Assembly: GCA_964571135.1 (NCBI GenBank)
Contig: CAZMZW010000001.1
Coordinates: 310,001-374,000 of the forward strand
Length of the DNA: 64,000 bases
Source of the DNA: CAZMZW01 sp964571135
Lineage (GTDB): Bacteria > Chloroflexota > Anaerolineae > Anaerolineales > Anaerolineaceae
Reading direction: 5' to 3'
In this document: positions 44,272 through 54,267 of the stretch, piece by piece
Layout of the letters: each line of letters begins with the position of its first letter
How positions within the stretch are numbered: the first letter of the stretch is position 1
Notes under the pieces: model-generated
Databases searched by the model: none
Told to the model about the DNA's origin: nothing
Seen by the model: the letters and a program-made list of their open reading frames with translations, nothing else
Translations under genes and position numbers: made by a program

Positions 44272-45510
44272 GTGAATAATATGCAAATCCAAATTCCTGT
44301 GACTGTGATCGAAGGCGATGGCATCGGTCCGGAGATCATGGCAACCGCCACGCGCGTGCTCGATAGTGCGGTGGCAAAAGCCTATGCTGGTCTGCGCAGC
44401 CTTGGCTGGCAGAAAGCCCCGGCAGGTAGTCAGGCGTTGGCGATGGGCAGTGACCCTCTTCCGGAAAGCACGCTCCAATCCATCCGTAATAATATGGTGG
44501 CGCTCAAGGGACCACTTACCACGCCGATAAGTGGCGGTATGCAGTCCTTGAATGTGCTGCTCCGCCAAGCTCTGGATCTGTACGTTTGCCTTCGCCCGGT
44601 GCATCGCATGGCTGGTCTGCCTTCACCCCTTTCGCAGGCGGGTCCTTTGGATGTGGTTATATTCCGCGAGAACAGCGAGGACCTCTATACAGGTATCGAG
44701 TTCCCTGCCGGCACCCCTGATAATCAGTGCCTGCTTGATTTTTTGGCGCAGGAATTCCCGCATGCATATAATCAGATCCCATTTATGCAAAATGTGGGCA
44801 TTGGTCTGAAACCCATTTCCAAAGAAGGCAGCCAGCGTTTCACGCGTGCCGCCATTCGCTGGGCGGTTGAGCATAAACGTAAAAAGATCACCCTGGTGCA
44901 CAAGGGCAATATTATGAAATACACCGAAGGCGCTTTTCTGCAGTGGTCTTACGATGTGGCGGAAAAGGAATTTGCCGATGTCTGCTCCACACAGCGGCAG
45001 ATTAAACAGATCCAAAAGGAAGAAGGAATTGCGCGGGCGGAAGAGGAAAAAAAATTGGCAGTCGAGGGCGGGAAGATCATGGTCAACGACCTCATTGCGG
45101 ATGTGGCTTTTGAACAGGCCATTCTGCAGCCCCAGTCCTTCGATGTGGTGGTGACCACCAACCTAAACGGTGATTATCTTTCGGATGCCTTTGCTGCCCT
45201 GGCGGGCGGGGTGGGCATCTCTCCTGGCGCCAACCTCAACCCTGAACTGGGTCTGGGTGTTTTTGAAGCCAATCACGGTTCGGCGGATGAACTGGCTGGA
45301 AAGAACTGTGCCAATCCCTGCTCGCTGATCCTTTCAGGGGCAATGCTGCTGGATTTCATCCACTGGGAGGAAGCTGCTTCTTTAGTACGTCTTGCGCTGG
45401 AAAGCACGATCACAAAAAAACTGGTCACCTTTGATCTGGCCCGGCTGATCCCGGATGCCAGTGTCGTGGGTACCCGTGAATTCGGCCAGCATGTCATTGA
45501 TTCCATGTAA
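44272..45510 (+). CDS. icd: isocitrate dehydrogenase, probably NAD-preferring
   Basis: A protein of about 412 residues (GTG at 44272, ATG at 44281 possible; no strong ribosome-binding site) of the bacterial type I isocitrate dehydrogenase family. Substrate loop: KGPLTTPISGGMQSLNVLLRQ with the phosphorylatable-Ser position, then LYVCLRPV, RENSEDLYTGIEF, HKGNIMKYTEGAF and TTNLNGDYLSDAFAALAGG. The cofactor segment reads NHGSADELAG where NADP enzymes such as E. coli Icd have HGTAPKYAG: the Lys-Tyr pair that holds the 2'-phosphate is Glu-Leu. This pattern is like NAD-dependent IDH/IPMDH (Asp-Ile), so NAD is the likely coenzyme. It is followed closely by aconitase. Confidence 0.9.
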   Translation: MNNMQIQIPVTVIEGDGIGPEIMATATRVLDSAVAKAYAGLRSLGWQKAPAGSQALAMGSDPLPESTLQSIRNNMVALKGPLTTPISGGMQSLNVLLRQALDLYVCLRPVHRMAGLPSPLSQAGPLDVVIFRENSEDLYTGIEFPAGTPDNQCLLDFLAQEFPHAYNQIPFMQNVGIGLKPISKEGSQRFTRAAIRWAVEHKRKKITLVHKGNIMKYTEGAFLQWSYDVAEKEFADVCSTQRQIKQIQKEEGIARAEEEKKLAVEGGKIMVNDLIADVAFEQAILQPQSFDVVVTTNLNGDYLSDAFAALAGGVGISPGANLNPELGLGVFEANHGSADELAGKNCANPCSLILSGAMLLDFIHWEEAASLVRLALESTITKKLVTFDLARLIPDASVVGTREFGQHVIDSM

Positions 45511-45534
45511 GCATATTTCAATTCAGGAATGTTT

Positions 45535-48240
45535 ATGATCCACGACCTGTTTCAAACTGTCAGAGAACTGCATGTTGGCGAGGAGGTTTACCGCTATTAC
45601 AACCTTCATGCGCTCGCCGATCAGGGGTTTGCAGGTATGGAAAAACTCCCTTATTCCTACCGCATCCTGCTGGAAGGGCTGCTGCGCCACCAGGGGCAGG
45701 CAGGATATTCAGAAAAAGCAGTAAATCAATTGGCTTCCTGGAATCCTGGGGATGGTTTTCCACCTATCCCGTTTCTGCCCGCGCGAGTCTTGTTGCAGGA
45801 TTTTACCGGCATCCCGGTATTGAATGACCTCACCAGTTTCCGCGCTGCCTTGCAGAGGATGGGACTGGATCCTAGCCGGGTGGATCTGAAGATTCCCTGC
45901 GATCTCGTGGTGGACCATTCTTTGCAGGTGGACGAATCTGGCTGTGAACGGGCTCAAAAGGTTAACGAAGAGCTGGAATTCCGTCGCAATCGCGAAAGGT
46001 ACCAATTCTTGCGCTGGTGCCAGGGTGCATATCGCAACCTCCGGATCATTCCGCCCGGAAGCGGCATCATTCATCAAATCAACCTGGAATATCTGGCGAC
46101 CGTTGTGGCTTCAGGTCTGGATGAGGATGGCTTCTCATGGGCTTTTCCGGATACCGTGCTGGGTAGCGATTCGCATACCACCATGGTCAACGGGCTGGGC
46201 GTGCTGGGCTGGGGCGTGGGCGGCATTGAAGCCATTTCTGCTCTGTTGGGTGTGGCCAGCGAGATCGCCCTGCCGGAAGTGATCGGGTTAAAAATAAGCG
46301 GCAACCTGCCGCAGGGGCTTACCCCCACTGGTCTGACCCTTCACCTCACCAGCATTCTGCGTAAGACTGGCGTTGTGGGCAAGATCATCGAAGTTTTTGG
46401 ACCGGCGCTCAAACTCCTCAGTGCTGAAGATCGATGCATGATCGCCAACATGACCCCTGAAAGCGGAGCGACCGCCACCTATTTCCCGGTGGATGACCTC
46501 ACTCTGGATTATCTGCGCCTGACCGGGCGCGATGAAAAGCAGGTGCGCCTGGTGGAGGCTTACTGCAAGCAACAGGGCTTGTTTCGGTCTGAGGCCGATA
46601 GACCTGTGGAATATGCGCAGGTTGTGGAAGTGGACCTCAGTCAATTGTCACCCGTGATCGCCGGACCTAAAAGGCCGTTTGACCTGATCCCTGTTTCTGA
46701 TATGCGTAAGAATATTTCAGCGTTACTTTCTTCATTTAAAGAAAAGAACGATTTGACTGAAAAAAAGAAAACAGACCCTGGTTACGTGACCGTTCAGTTG
46801 AACGATGAGGAAGTAAAAATTCCCCAGGGGGCAGTGGTGCTGGCAGCGATCACTTCCTGCACCAACACATCCAACCCGGCAGGTTTGTTAGGCGCCGGAC
46901 TTTTGGCTAAAAAAGCAGTTGAAATAGGGTTGAGTGTACCGCCCTGGGTAAAGACCAGCCTGGCGCCGGGCTCAAGGGTGGTGACCGATTATTTACAACA
47001 GGCTGGGCTTCTTCCTTATCTTGAGAAACTGGGTTTCAACATAGTCGGGTATGGATGCACCACCTGTATTGGCAATTCAGGTCCTCTGTCCGATGTGATC
47101 GTAAATGCAGTTGAGCAGGAAGGGTTGTATTCGTGTGCGGTGCTTTCAGGTAACCGTAATTTTGAGGGGCGCATCCACCGTAGTGTTAAAGCCAGCTTTT
47201 TAGCATCGCCCCTCATGGTGATCGCTTGTGCCCTGGCGGGGCGCATGGATTTTGATTTTTCCAGCCAGCCTCTTGGGCATGGCTTGAATGGGAAAGAAAT
47301 ATTTCTGGCAGACATTTGGCCCAATTCTGAGGAGATCAAGGCCGCAATCCAGACTTTTATCCATCCCGAAATTTTCAAGGAGAATTACCGCGATATTCTT
47401 ACTCGCAACGCGCAGTGGAATACTCTGAAGTGCCCGGAAGGGATCACTTACCCCTGGCAGGCGCAATCGGTTTATTTGCGGGAACCACCCTTCCTTGTGA
47501 AGACACTATCCCGCGATTCATTCCATGATATCAAGGATGCGCGCGTTCTGGCGTTCTTCCAGGATTCAATTACCACCGACCATATTTCTCCGGCAGGTGA
47601 GATCGAACCCGCCAGTCCAGCCTGGAATTACTTACTAAAAGAAGGAGTGGAGCCCCGGGACATCAATTCTTATGGCGCTTACCGGGCCAATCACGAGGTC
47701 ATGCGGCGCGGCACGTTTGCCAATCCCATGCTGAACAATTTATTGTCGAGCGGAAAGAATGGCGGATATACCCAACGGTTCCCTAGTGGTGAGGTGGTGC
47801 CCATTTTCGAAGCTGCTAAACGTTATGAACGGGATAAAACCGCACTCATCATTCTGGCAGGAAAGAATTACGGCACTGGCTCCAGTCGTGATTGGGCGGC
47901 TAAAGGGCCGGCTCTGCTGGGCGTGAAAGCAATCCTGGCGCAGTCATTCGAGCGCATCCACCGCGCCAACCTGGTGATGATGGGTATCCTCCCTGTGCAA
48001 TTCCTTGAAGGTGAAAGCGCACAGTTGCTGGGATTGAGCGGAAAGGAAACATATACCATAACGGACATCAATGCTCTGCAGGGAGCGGGGCAGAAATTGC
48101 ATGTTGTGGTCAGGATGGAAAATGGGGAATGCCGGGAATTTACGACCCTCTGCCGTATTGATACGCAGTTGGAATTGGAATACTATCGCAAAGGTGGGAT
48201 ATTGCCATTCATTCTGGATAGGATTACAAACGATGAATAG
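45535..48240 (+). CDS. acnA: aconitate hydratase, AcnA/IRP type
   Basis: A protein of about 901 residues interconverting citrate and isocitrate with a [4Fe-4S] cluster. Cluster Cys are in AITSCTNTSNP (about residue 442) and the GYGCTTCIGNSGPL pair. Other active-site stretches are VLGSDSHTTMVNGLGVLGWGVGG, TTDHISPAGEI, RANHEVMRRGTFAN and GTGSSRDWAAKGP, the last two in the swivel domain. The length and order are those of AcnA/IRP1. The ATG at 45535 is preferred over the one at 45529 because AGGA is then properly spaced. The gap after icd is only 24 nt, so the two are co-transcribed. Confidence 0.92.
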   Translation: MIHDLFQTVRELHVGEEVYRYYNLHALADQGFAGMEKLPYSYRILLEGLLRHQGQAGYSEKAVNQLASWNPGDGFPPIPFLPARVLLQDFTGIPVLNDLTSFRAALQRMGLDPSRVDLKIPCDLVVDHSLQVDESGCERAQKVNEELEFRRNRERYQFLRWCQGAYRNLRIIPPGSGIIHQINLEYLATVVASGLDEDGFSWAFPDTVLGSDSHTTMVNGLGVLGWGVGGIEAISALLGVASEIALPEVIGLKISGNLPQGLTPTGLTLHLTSILRKTGVVGKIIEVFGPALKLLSAEDRCMIANMTPESGATATYFPVDDLTLDYLRLTGRDEKQVRLVEAYCKQQGLFRSEADRPVEYAQVVEVDLSQLSPVIAGPKRPFDLIPVSDMRKNISALLSSFKEKNDLTEKKKTDPGYVTVQLNDEEVKIPQGAVVLAAITSCTNTSNPAGLLGAGLLAKKAVEIGLSVPPWVKTSLAPGSRVVTDYLQQAGLLPYLEKLGFNIVGYGCTTCIGNSGPLSDVIVNAVEQEGLYSCAVLSGNRNFEGRIHRSVKASFLASPLMVIACALAGRMDFDFSSQPLGHGLNGKEIFLADIWPNSEEIKAAIQTFIHPEIFKENYRDILTRNAQWNTLKCPEGITYPWQAQSVYLREPPFLVKTLSRDSFHDIKDARVLAFFQDSITTDHISPAGEIEPASPAWNYLLKEGVEPRDINSYGAYRANHEVMRRGTFANPMLNNLLSSGKNGGYTQRFPSGEVVPIFEAAKRYERDKTALIILAGKNYGTGSSRDWAAKGPALLGVKAILAQSFERIHRANLVMMGILPVQFLEGESAQLLGLSGKETYTITDINALQGAGQKLHVVVRMENGECREFTTLCRIDTQLELEYYRKGGILPFILDRITNDE

Positions 48241-48337
48241 CGATTAATCATAGAGGTGTTTTCCAAAAAAGTATATATCTTTATGTAAGATAAGTATTTA
48301 TATTGTCAGAGGTGGAAATGATTAATGAGGTTATAAA

Positions 48338-49192
48338 ATGAAAAAATCACAGGCAAGTATTACATCAGAAGGAATCGCTATCGCCAGGGTTCTTGAATTT
48401 GAGAAACCGGAAGAACAAAGGATCTGCAACGATCGATTCGCCAGGCAGTTGATCAGCCCGGGCTTCTATATTTTAGGAAAACTCTTCGCCGGTTACGGGG
48501 AACGGAGAGGTCCCGGGGTGATCGGATTCCTGGTTGCTCGCTGCCGTTACATGGACGATTATCTGCAGCAGTGCCTGGATTCCGGCATTCAGCAGCTGGT
48601 CATTATGGGAGCGGGATTGGATTCGCGTGCTTACCGCTTTGAAAAACTAAAAGGAAATGTGAAAGTATTCGAAGTGGATCATCCAGCTACCCAGATGGTA
48701 AAGATGAAAAAACTTGGAAAAATATTTGGAACTATCCCGGAACATGTCACCTTTGTTCCAATTGATTTTAATGAAGAAACACTTCAAAAGCTTTTCGATT
48801 TTGGATATCGCCGGGAGTTAAAAACCTTGTTTATCTGGGAGGGAGTTGTTCATTATCTTACTGCACAGGCGGTGGACCAAACCCTAGAATTTGTGGTGAA
48901 GAACTCGGTATCCGGAAGTAAGATCATTTTTGATTATCTGTTTGCTTCTGCACTGAACACTGCCCAAAAACATGGGGAGATCGAGCGAATGCAGCGGGTG
49001 AGAAAATTTACCGGGGAAGGTCTGACTTTTGGGATTGAAGAAGGGCAGGTGGAAAAATTCCTCCAAGAACGCGGTTTCATTCAAATTCAGAATTTGACCA
49101 GCGCGGACCTTAAGAAAGCATATTTCACTGGAGTAAATCAGACCAGAGCTGTGGCGCCCATCTATGCAATTGCCCATGCATCGGTAAAATAG
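48338..49192 (+). CDS. SAM-dependent methyltransferase, TIGR00027/LCMT-like
   Basis: A 284-residue methyltransferase of the leucine-carboxyl-methyltransferase-like group. QQLVIMGAGLDSRAYRF is motif I, VKVFEVDHPATQMVKMKKL carries the acidic ribose-binding residue, and LFIWEGVVHYLTAQAV is the family hallmark. Bacterial members O-methylate carboxyl or hydroxyl groups of secondary metabolites, and most are uncharacterised. It stands alone between the TCA genes and the nuclease pair. The 97-nt gap upstream shows no clear terminator. The broken fragment at 6879-7055 is of the same superfamily but a different branch. Confidence 0.82.
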   Translation: MKKSQASITSEGIAIARVLEFEKPEEQRICNDRFARQLISPGFYILGKLFAGYGERRGPGVIGFLVARCRYMDDYLQQCLDSGIQQLVIMGAGLDSRAYRFEKLKGNVKVFEVDHPATQMVKMKKLGKIFGTIPEHVTFVPIDFNEETLQKLFDFGYRRELKTLFIWEGVVHYLTAQAVDQTLEFVVKNSVSGSKIIFDYLFASALNTAQKHGEIERMQRVRKFTGEGLTFGIEEGQVEKFLQERGFIQIQNLTSADLKKAYFTGVNQTRAVAPIYAIAHASVK

Positions 49193-49258
49193 AGGATTGG
49201 ATATACTCGGGAATGTCTTTTTCTTGTAAAAAAACTTAATCATTGCAGGAGAAAAAGA

Positions 49259-49843
49259 ATGATCGAAATAGGGTTAAAAGTTTGCCCTCATTGCGCCAGT
49301 GAGAATATTTTTAAAAATAATGCGTCAGAGCCAAAAATATGCGGCTTTTGTGGGGAGAAATTTGAAAATGTACCACAAGGTTCTGTTCAAAAAAGATATT
49401 TGTTAATCACAGGGGTAGTTTTTGGGATCATTCTGTTTATCGCTGCTATCAGTTATATAGTGATAGACAATTTAAAAGTGGAGAACAATGTTTCACTTAT
49501 AGTCGCTCCATCAAATTCACCTGAATTGGCAACCTCTGATGCAATTAAATGGGACCAGGCGAAAAACTATATTGGTGAAAGCAAAACGGTTTGCGGTCCA
49601 GTGGTGAGCACAAAATATGCATCCTCAATTCAAGGAGAACCCACTTACCTGGATCTTGGCACTAAAAATCCTGATCCGGCCAGATTAACAGTAATCATAT
49701 GGGGAGATCAGCGTACCACCTTCTCTTTTAAACCTGAAGAATACTATTTACGAAAAAATATTTGCGTGTCTGGCTTGATAGTGGATTACAAAGGAACAAC
49801 GGAAATTGAGATCAAAACCCCTTCCCAAATCACAATTCAATAG
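49259..49843 (+). CDS. zinc-ribbon, single-TM protein with extracellular OB-like domain
   Basis: A 194-residue protein with a short N-terminal zinc ribbon (CPHCASEN...CGFCGEKF), one TM helix (about residues 48-70), then an outside domain of about 100 residues. The stretch YIGESKTVCGPVVSTKYASSIQGEPTYLDLG...LTVIIWGDQR is like the OB-fold modules often fused to or encoded beside secreted nucleases. GCAGGAG precedes the start. It overlaps the thermonuclease gene by 38 nt, so the two products are probably used together at the cell surface. Confidence 0.7.
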   Translation: MIEIGLKVCPHCASENIFKNNASEPKICGFCGEKFENVPQGSVQKRYLLITGVVFGIILFIAAISYIVIDNLKVENNVSLIVAPSNSPELATSDAIKWDQAKNYIGESKTVCGPVVSTKYASSIQGEPTYLDLGTKNPDPARLTVIIWGDQRTTFSFKPEEYYLRKNICVSGLIVDYKGTTEIEIKTPSQITIQ

Positions 49844-50366
49844 GAATTTTGGTTTTATTTCAGTTTTGCTGATTTCTTATTTGCTTATTTTAATTGCAGG
49901 AATTGTATTGGGCGGATTGATCCAACGAAAAGCAGCCATAAATATTAACGGCTCTGCTAATTGTCAGGAAAAAGGGATTGTTGACACTGTGATTGATGGA
50001 GACACCATAACCCTGAAAGATGGCCGGACGATCAGATACCTGGGGATTAACACACCTGAGACAAATCATCTCACCAAAGGGTTGGAATGTTTTGGAGCGG
50101 AAGCAACAATTAGAAATACAGAATTGGTGAGTGGAAAAGAAATCACTCTGCAATGTGGAAACGAGGATATTGACGAGTATGGCCGCTATCTCAGGTATGT
50201 GTACGTGGATGAAATTTTTATCAATGCCGAATTGGTCGAGGAGGGTTTTGCGGTGGCATTTCCTTTCGGCCAGACAGAAAAATTTGACCAGATTTTTGTG
50301 CAGCTGGAAAACTACAGCAGGCTGCAAGACAAGGGGATGTGGAAAGCGTGCGTGGTGAATAAGTAA
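49806..50366 (+). CDS. membrane-anchored thermonuclease (SNase family)
   Basis: A protein of about 186 residues. The N-terminal TM segment (about residues 17-38) anchors a staphylococcal-nuclease domain: VDTVIDGDTITLKDGRTIRYLGINTPETNH with the catalytic Arg and Glu and a calcium Asp, DEYGRYLRYVYVDE with the second Arg, and LVEEGFAVAFPFGQTEKF. The catalytic set looks intact, so it should cleave DNA and RNA outside the membrane. The TTG at 49806 inside the preceding gene is the most upstream start in frame; a later TTG (49866) would remove part of the charged head. A nutritional or competitor-DNA role is inferred. Confidence 0.82.
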   Translation: MRSKPLPKSQFNRNFGFISVLLISYLLILIAGIVLGGLIQRKAAININGSANCQEKGIVDTVIDGDTITLKDGRTIRYLGINTPETNHLTKGLECFGAEATIRNTELVSGKEITLQCGNEDIDEYGRYLRYVYVDEIFINAELVEEGFAVAFPFGQTEKFDQIFVQLENYSRLQDKGMWKACVVNK

Positions 50367-50596
50367 GGTTACAAAGCATTTTCTCTTTTTCCTTTTTGTG
50401 CCAATATTAGTCGCAAATTTGAAATGTTGCATCAGGGATAAAGCATCCTGGTGTCCATCGAAGAAATCTATTTTTCTTCCTAATATATAATTATTCAGAG
50501 GTATGTTCTAACAATTCTGCTGATGAGTTTTAGGAAAACCAGGTGCAATCCCTTTATCTACCCCATCTCTCCAGCAACCTTTAAAGATAATCCGAT

Positions 50597-53500
50597 ATGA
50601 ATCTAACCTTGAAGTCCGCCCCTTTTTTCGTTAGTGCCATCCTCGCACTGGGTGTGGCAGCCCTGATCTGGAGACACCGTAAAAGCTCCATGGGGAAAGC
50701 TTTGATCTTAATGATGCTGGCTGATATTGTCTGGGCAACCTTTGCCGGCATCAATGCGAATAGCACCTCCTTATATGCTAATCGGTTGTGGACGATCATA
50801 TCGTATCCCGGGGTGCTTTGTGTGCCGGTCTTTTTCTTCATATTTGTAGTCACCTTTACCGGCCACGAAGATTGGTTGTCACGGCGGAATTTGGTTTTAT
50901 TGTGGGTGATCCCGGTTGTTACAATGCTGCTTGTGGTGACCAATGAATGGCATCACCTCCACTGGAGTTTCCTGACCCCCGATCCGTTATTGGGTGAATC
51001 ACTAATCCATTATGGTTATGGCCCCTGGTATTATGTGATGGTTATCTACATGTATGGCTTGGTCCTGATCGCTTCCCTGTTGCTATTGGAAGTTGCCTTT
51101 AAATACCGCAATGATTTTAGACTCCAAGCTCTGGCAATCCTAATTGGAGTCCCCCTGCCATGGACGGGCAGTATTCTATATATTTTTGGCCTCAGCCCCT
51201 GGCCTGGGCTGGACCATACACCCGTCTTTTTCTCTGTTACTGGATTAATCTTGTCTTTGGCCGTTTTCCGCTTCCAGCTTCTTGAACTTATGCCTGTAGC
51301 GCGCGACCTCATCGTGGAAGGTCTCCAGGACGGTATCGTAGTAATGGATGCCCAGGGACGTATTGTGGATATTAACCCGGCCGCAAGCATTCTTTTAAAC
51401 ATATCCGACCGCAGCCGGGTGGGACAACTGGGTGTTGACCTAATACCCCAGATCAAACTCTTGCAAGAATCCCCTGTAATGGAGTTTGAATTTGCAGTGG
51501 GATCCAGCCAGCCCCCTTGGTTGGAATATCAACTAAGCCCATTGCCGGGGCGCAAAGGACGTATGGTTGGTAACATTCTTACAGTACGTAATATAACCGA
51601 ACGCAAACAAATGGAACTGGCTTTCAGCGATGAGACCCAGCGCCTACTTATGGAGACTGAACAGCGTAACTCTGAATTGCAGATCATCAACAGTATCCAG
51701 CAAGGGCTGGCTGCCATGTTGGATTTCCAGAACGTGATAGATCTGGTCGGTGATAAATTGAGGGAAGTCTTCCATACACCTGATCTGGGTATCACCTGGT
51801 ACGATGAAAAAGCCAATCTGGTCCATTATCTGTATTTCTATGATCGTGGTAATCGGGTTACATTTCCATCTAGGCCGCCAGTTCCTGGTGGAATATTTGA
51901 GACTGAAGTCAAAACCCACAAACCGGTTGTTTGGAATACGGAAACTGATTATATAAAAGCTAATGCAGAGACTCTCGCTGGCTCCATCCAAAGCAAATCA
52001 CTGGTTTCAGTACCTATCATCAGTAATGATCATGTGCTTGGCGATATATCTCTGGAAAATTATGAGCGTGAGAATGCTTTTGGTGAATCTGAATTGCGTC
52101 TGTTGACCACCATCGCCGCCTCGCTTGGAGCTGCCCTGGAGAATGCCCACCTTTTTGCAGAAACCCAGCGACTTCTCAAGGAAACCGAACAGCGCGCTGC
52201 AGAGCTTGCCATAGTGAATACCGTATCAAGAGAATTGCCAAGTGAATTAGGCGCAGGTCATTTAATTAATCTGGTTGGAGAACAGGTGCGTAATGTATTT
52301 AAAGCCGATATTGCTTATGTAGCATTATTGGATGAATCCGGCCAAACGATAAATTTCCCGTACACATATGGTGAAGAGTCGACACCCATCCGCAAGGGAG
52401 AGGGGTTAACTGGCAGGATTATCCAAACCGGGAAACCGCTGTTGATTAATCAAAATCTGGATCACCAGGCGGAGGAACTTGATGTTGCAATTGGCAATCG
52501 AACCAGATCTTACCTTGGTGTTCCGATTTTTGTCAGCGGCAAGCCTGTTGGCGTCATCAGTGTACAAAATTCTGAACGGGAAGATATGTTCAACATTAAT
52601 GATGAACATTTGCTTAATACTTTGGCTGCCAATATTGGTACAACCTTGCACAAGGCACGCCTTTTTGATGAAGCCAAGCAAGCGCGTGCCGCTGCAGAAC
52701 AAGCCAATCAAGCCAAGAGCACCTTTCTCGCCAATATGAGTCATGAACTGCGCACCCCGCTGAATGCCATCATTGGTTTCACCCGTATCGTCAAGCGCAA
52801 AGCGGATGGTTTGCTTCCTGAAAAACAAATCGAAAACCTCAATAAAGTTCTTGCCAGCTCGGAGCATTTGCTTAATTTGATCAATACAGTATTGGATATC
52901 GCTAAAATTGAAGCTGGTCGCATGGATGTATTAAGTGCCAACTTCCGGATCAATGCGCTGATAGATCTTTGCATTAATACGGCTCAACCTCTTCTTAAAC
53001 CCGGGGTGGTCCTTGAAAAAAAAGAGGATGAGAGCATCACCACCATCCATTCCGACCAGGAAAAGATTAAGCAAATCATTCTCAATCTCTTGAGCAACGC
53101 TGCCAAGTTTACTCAAGAAGGAAAAATCACCCTGTCCGATAGCAAAGATGGGGACAACCTGTGCATTTCTGTTACCGATACAGGAATTGGCATAAGTCAG
53201 GAAGCTATCTCGCGTATTTTTAAGGAATTCCAGCAGGCCGATTCAAGCACAACTCGTCAATATGGCGGCACAGGACTGGGGCTTTCCATCAGCCGCAATC
53301 TGGCACATTTGCTCGGTGGGGAATTGACCGTAGAAAGTGAACTGGGTAAAGGTTCTACTTTCACCCTCAAGATTCCAATCCAGTATAAAAGTAAACTTGT
53401 TCAAGGTTTGGATGCTTCACTTCAGTCCGCCGCAGACCAGCAATCTTCCCCCACTCCAATGATTGACCAGCATCCTGATCCTGATTCAGAAATAAAGTGC

Positions 53501-54226
53501 ATCCTAGTAATTGATAATGACCCTGATGCGGTCTATCTCTTGCAGGAGAACCTGAACCAGCAGGATTTCAAGATTATCGGTGCACAGACCGGAAAGAAAG
53601 GTTTGCAGGTTGCTCGCAAGGAACATCCGCGAGCCATTCTGCTTGATATTCTCATGCCCGATATCGATGGTTGGCAGATCCTGCATGACCTGAAAGAAGA
53701 TCCTTCTACAACAGATATTCCCGTAATCCTGCTCACCATAGTAGATAAAAAAGCGCTGGGCTTCCAACTTGGTGCGGCAGCGTATCTGCTAAAGCCGCTT
53801 GATCCAGTAGTAGTCAAGGAGGCGCTCTATCGGGTTTTTGGCACAGAGATCTCTCCAAAAAAACATCTTCTGCTTATGGATGATGATCCCAACATCGCAG
53901 ATATGCTGCGCCAATTTCTGCCACAATCGGAATTTGAGTTGGATTCAGCCCTCGATGGTGTGGCCGGTCTTCAAGCAGTGGCCACAAAACGCCCTGACCT
54001 CATTTTATTGGATATTATGATGCCGCGTCTGGATGGTTTCGGTGTCATTGAGAACCTGCGCTCCAATCCACATACGCGGAATCTGCCCATTATTGTCATC
54101 AGCGTAAAAGATTTATCACCCGCAGAAACCAACAAGCTGAAAAAAACAGTTGCTCTTGTCATGAAAAAGCAGGGTTTTCAGGGGGAGAAGCTGGTGGATG
54201 AAATTAATAGTATATTGAAGAAATAA
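50597..54226 (+). CDS. hybrid histidine kinase: 7TM-PAS-GAF-GAF-HisKA-HATPase-REC-REC
   Basis: A 1209-residue sensor. Seven TM helices fill residues 1-230 (7TMR-HisK-type input), then a PAS domain (about 235-335) and two GAF domains (about 360-520 and 540-690). The HisKA box FLANMSHELRTPLNAIIGF has the phospho-acceptor His716. The ATPase domain contains ILNLLSNAAKF, DTGIGIS and GGTGLGLSIS. Two receivers follow, with phospho-acceptors D1017 (LLDILMPD) and D1139 (LLDIMMPR). The stretch between the kinase and the first receiver is a linker of about 45 residues. It is encoded with a stand-alone receiver and a receiver-PP2C protein, so a phosphorelay ending in a serine phosphatase is likely. The 230-nt gap upstream shows no gene. 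Confidence 0.9.
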   Translation: MNLTLKSAPFFVSAILALGVAALIWRHRKSSMGKALILMMLADIVWATFAGINANSTSLYANRLWTIISYPGVLCVPVFFFIFVVTFTGHEDWLSRRNLVLLWVIPVVTMLLVVTNEWHHLHWSFLTPDPLLGESLIHYGYGPWYYVMVIYMYGLVLIASLLLLEVAFKYRNDFRLQALAILIGVPLPWTGSILYIFGLSPWPGLDHTPVFFSVTGLILSLAVFRFQLLELMPVARDLIVEGLQDGIVVMDAQGRIVDINPAASILLNISDRSRVGQLGVDLIPQIKLLQESPVMEFEFAVGSSQPPWLEYQLSPLPGRKGRMVGNILTVRNITERKQMELAFSDETQRLLMETEQRNSELQIINSIQQGLAAMLDFQNVIDLVGDKLREVFHTPDLGITWYDEKANLVHYLYFYDRGNRVTFPSRPPVPGGIFETEVKTHKPVVWNTETDYIKANAETLAGSIQSKSLVSVPIISNDHVLGDISLENYERENAFGESELRLLTTIAASLGAALENAHLFAETQRLLKETEQRAAELAIVNTVSRELPSELGAGHLINLVGEQVRNVFKADIAYVALLDESGQTINFPYTYGEESTPIRKGEGLTGRIIQTGKPLLINQNLDHQAEELDVAIGNRTRSYLGVPIFVSGKPVGVISVQNSEREDMFNINDEHLLNTLAANIGTTLHKARLFDEAKQARAAAEQANQAKSTFLANMSHELRTPLNAIIGFTRIVKRKADGLLPEKQIENLNKVLASSEHLLNLINTVLDIAKIEAGRMDVLSANFRINALIDLCINTAQPLLKPGVVLEKKEDESITTIHSDQEKIKQIILNLLSNAAKFTQEGKITLSDSKDGDNLCISVTDTGIGISQEAISRIFKEFQQADSSTTRQYGGTGLGLSISRNLAHLLGGELTVESELGKGSTFTLKIPIQYKSKLVQGLDASLQSAADQQSSPTPMIDQHPDPDSEIKCILVIDNDPDAVYLLQENLNQQDFKIIGAQTGKKGLQVARKEHPRAILLDILMPDIDGWQILHDLKEDPSTTDIPVILLTIVDKKALGFQLGAAAYLLKPLDPVVVKEALYRVFGTEISPKKHLLLMDDDPNIADMLRQFLPQSEFELDSALDGVAGLQAVATKRPDLILLDIMMPRLDGFGVIENLRSNPHTRNLPIIVISVKDLSPAETNKLKKTVALVMKKQGFQGEKLVDEINSILKK

Positions 54227-54267
54227 TCATATTCCAGTTTATGTAATCGACCTAAAAAGAGGTGTAA

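Noticed and set aside
49890..50432. 180-codon minus-strand frame
   Set aside because: Antisense to the thermonuclease, which has clear catalytic motifs.
50671..50681. GGAGACACCGT identical to part of the operator
   Set aside because: Inside the hybrid kinase coding region with no second half-site at the right spacing; coincidence.
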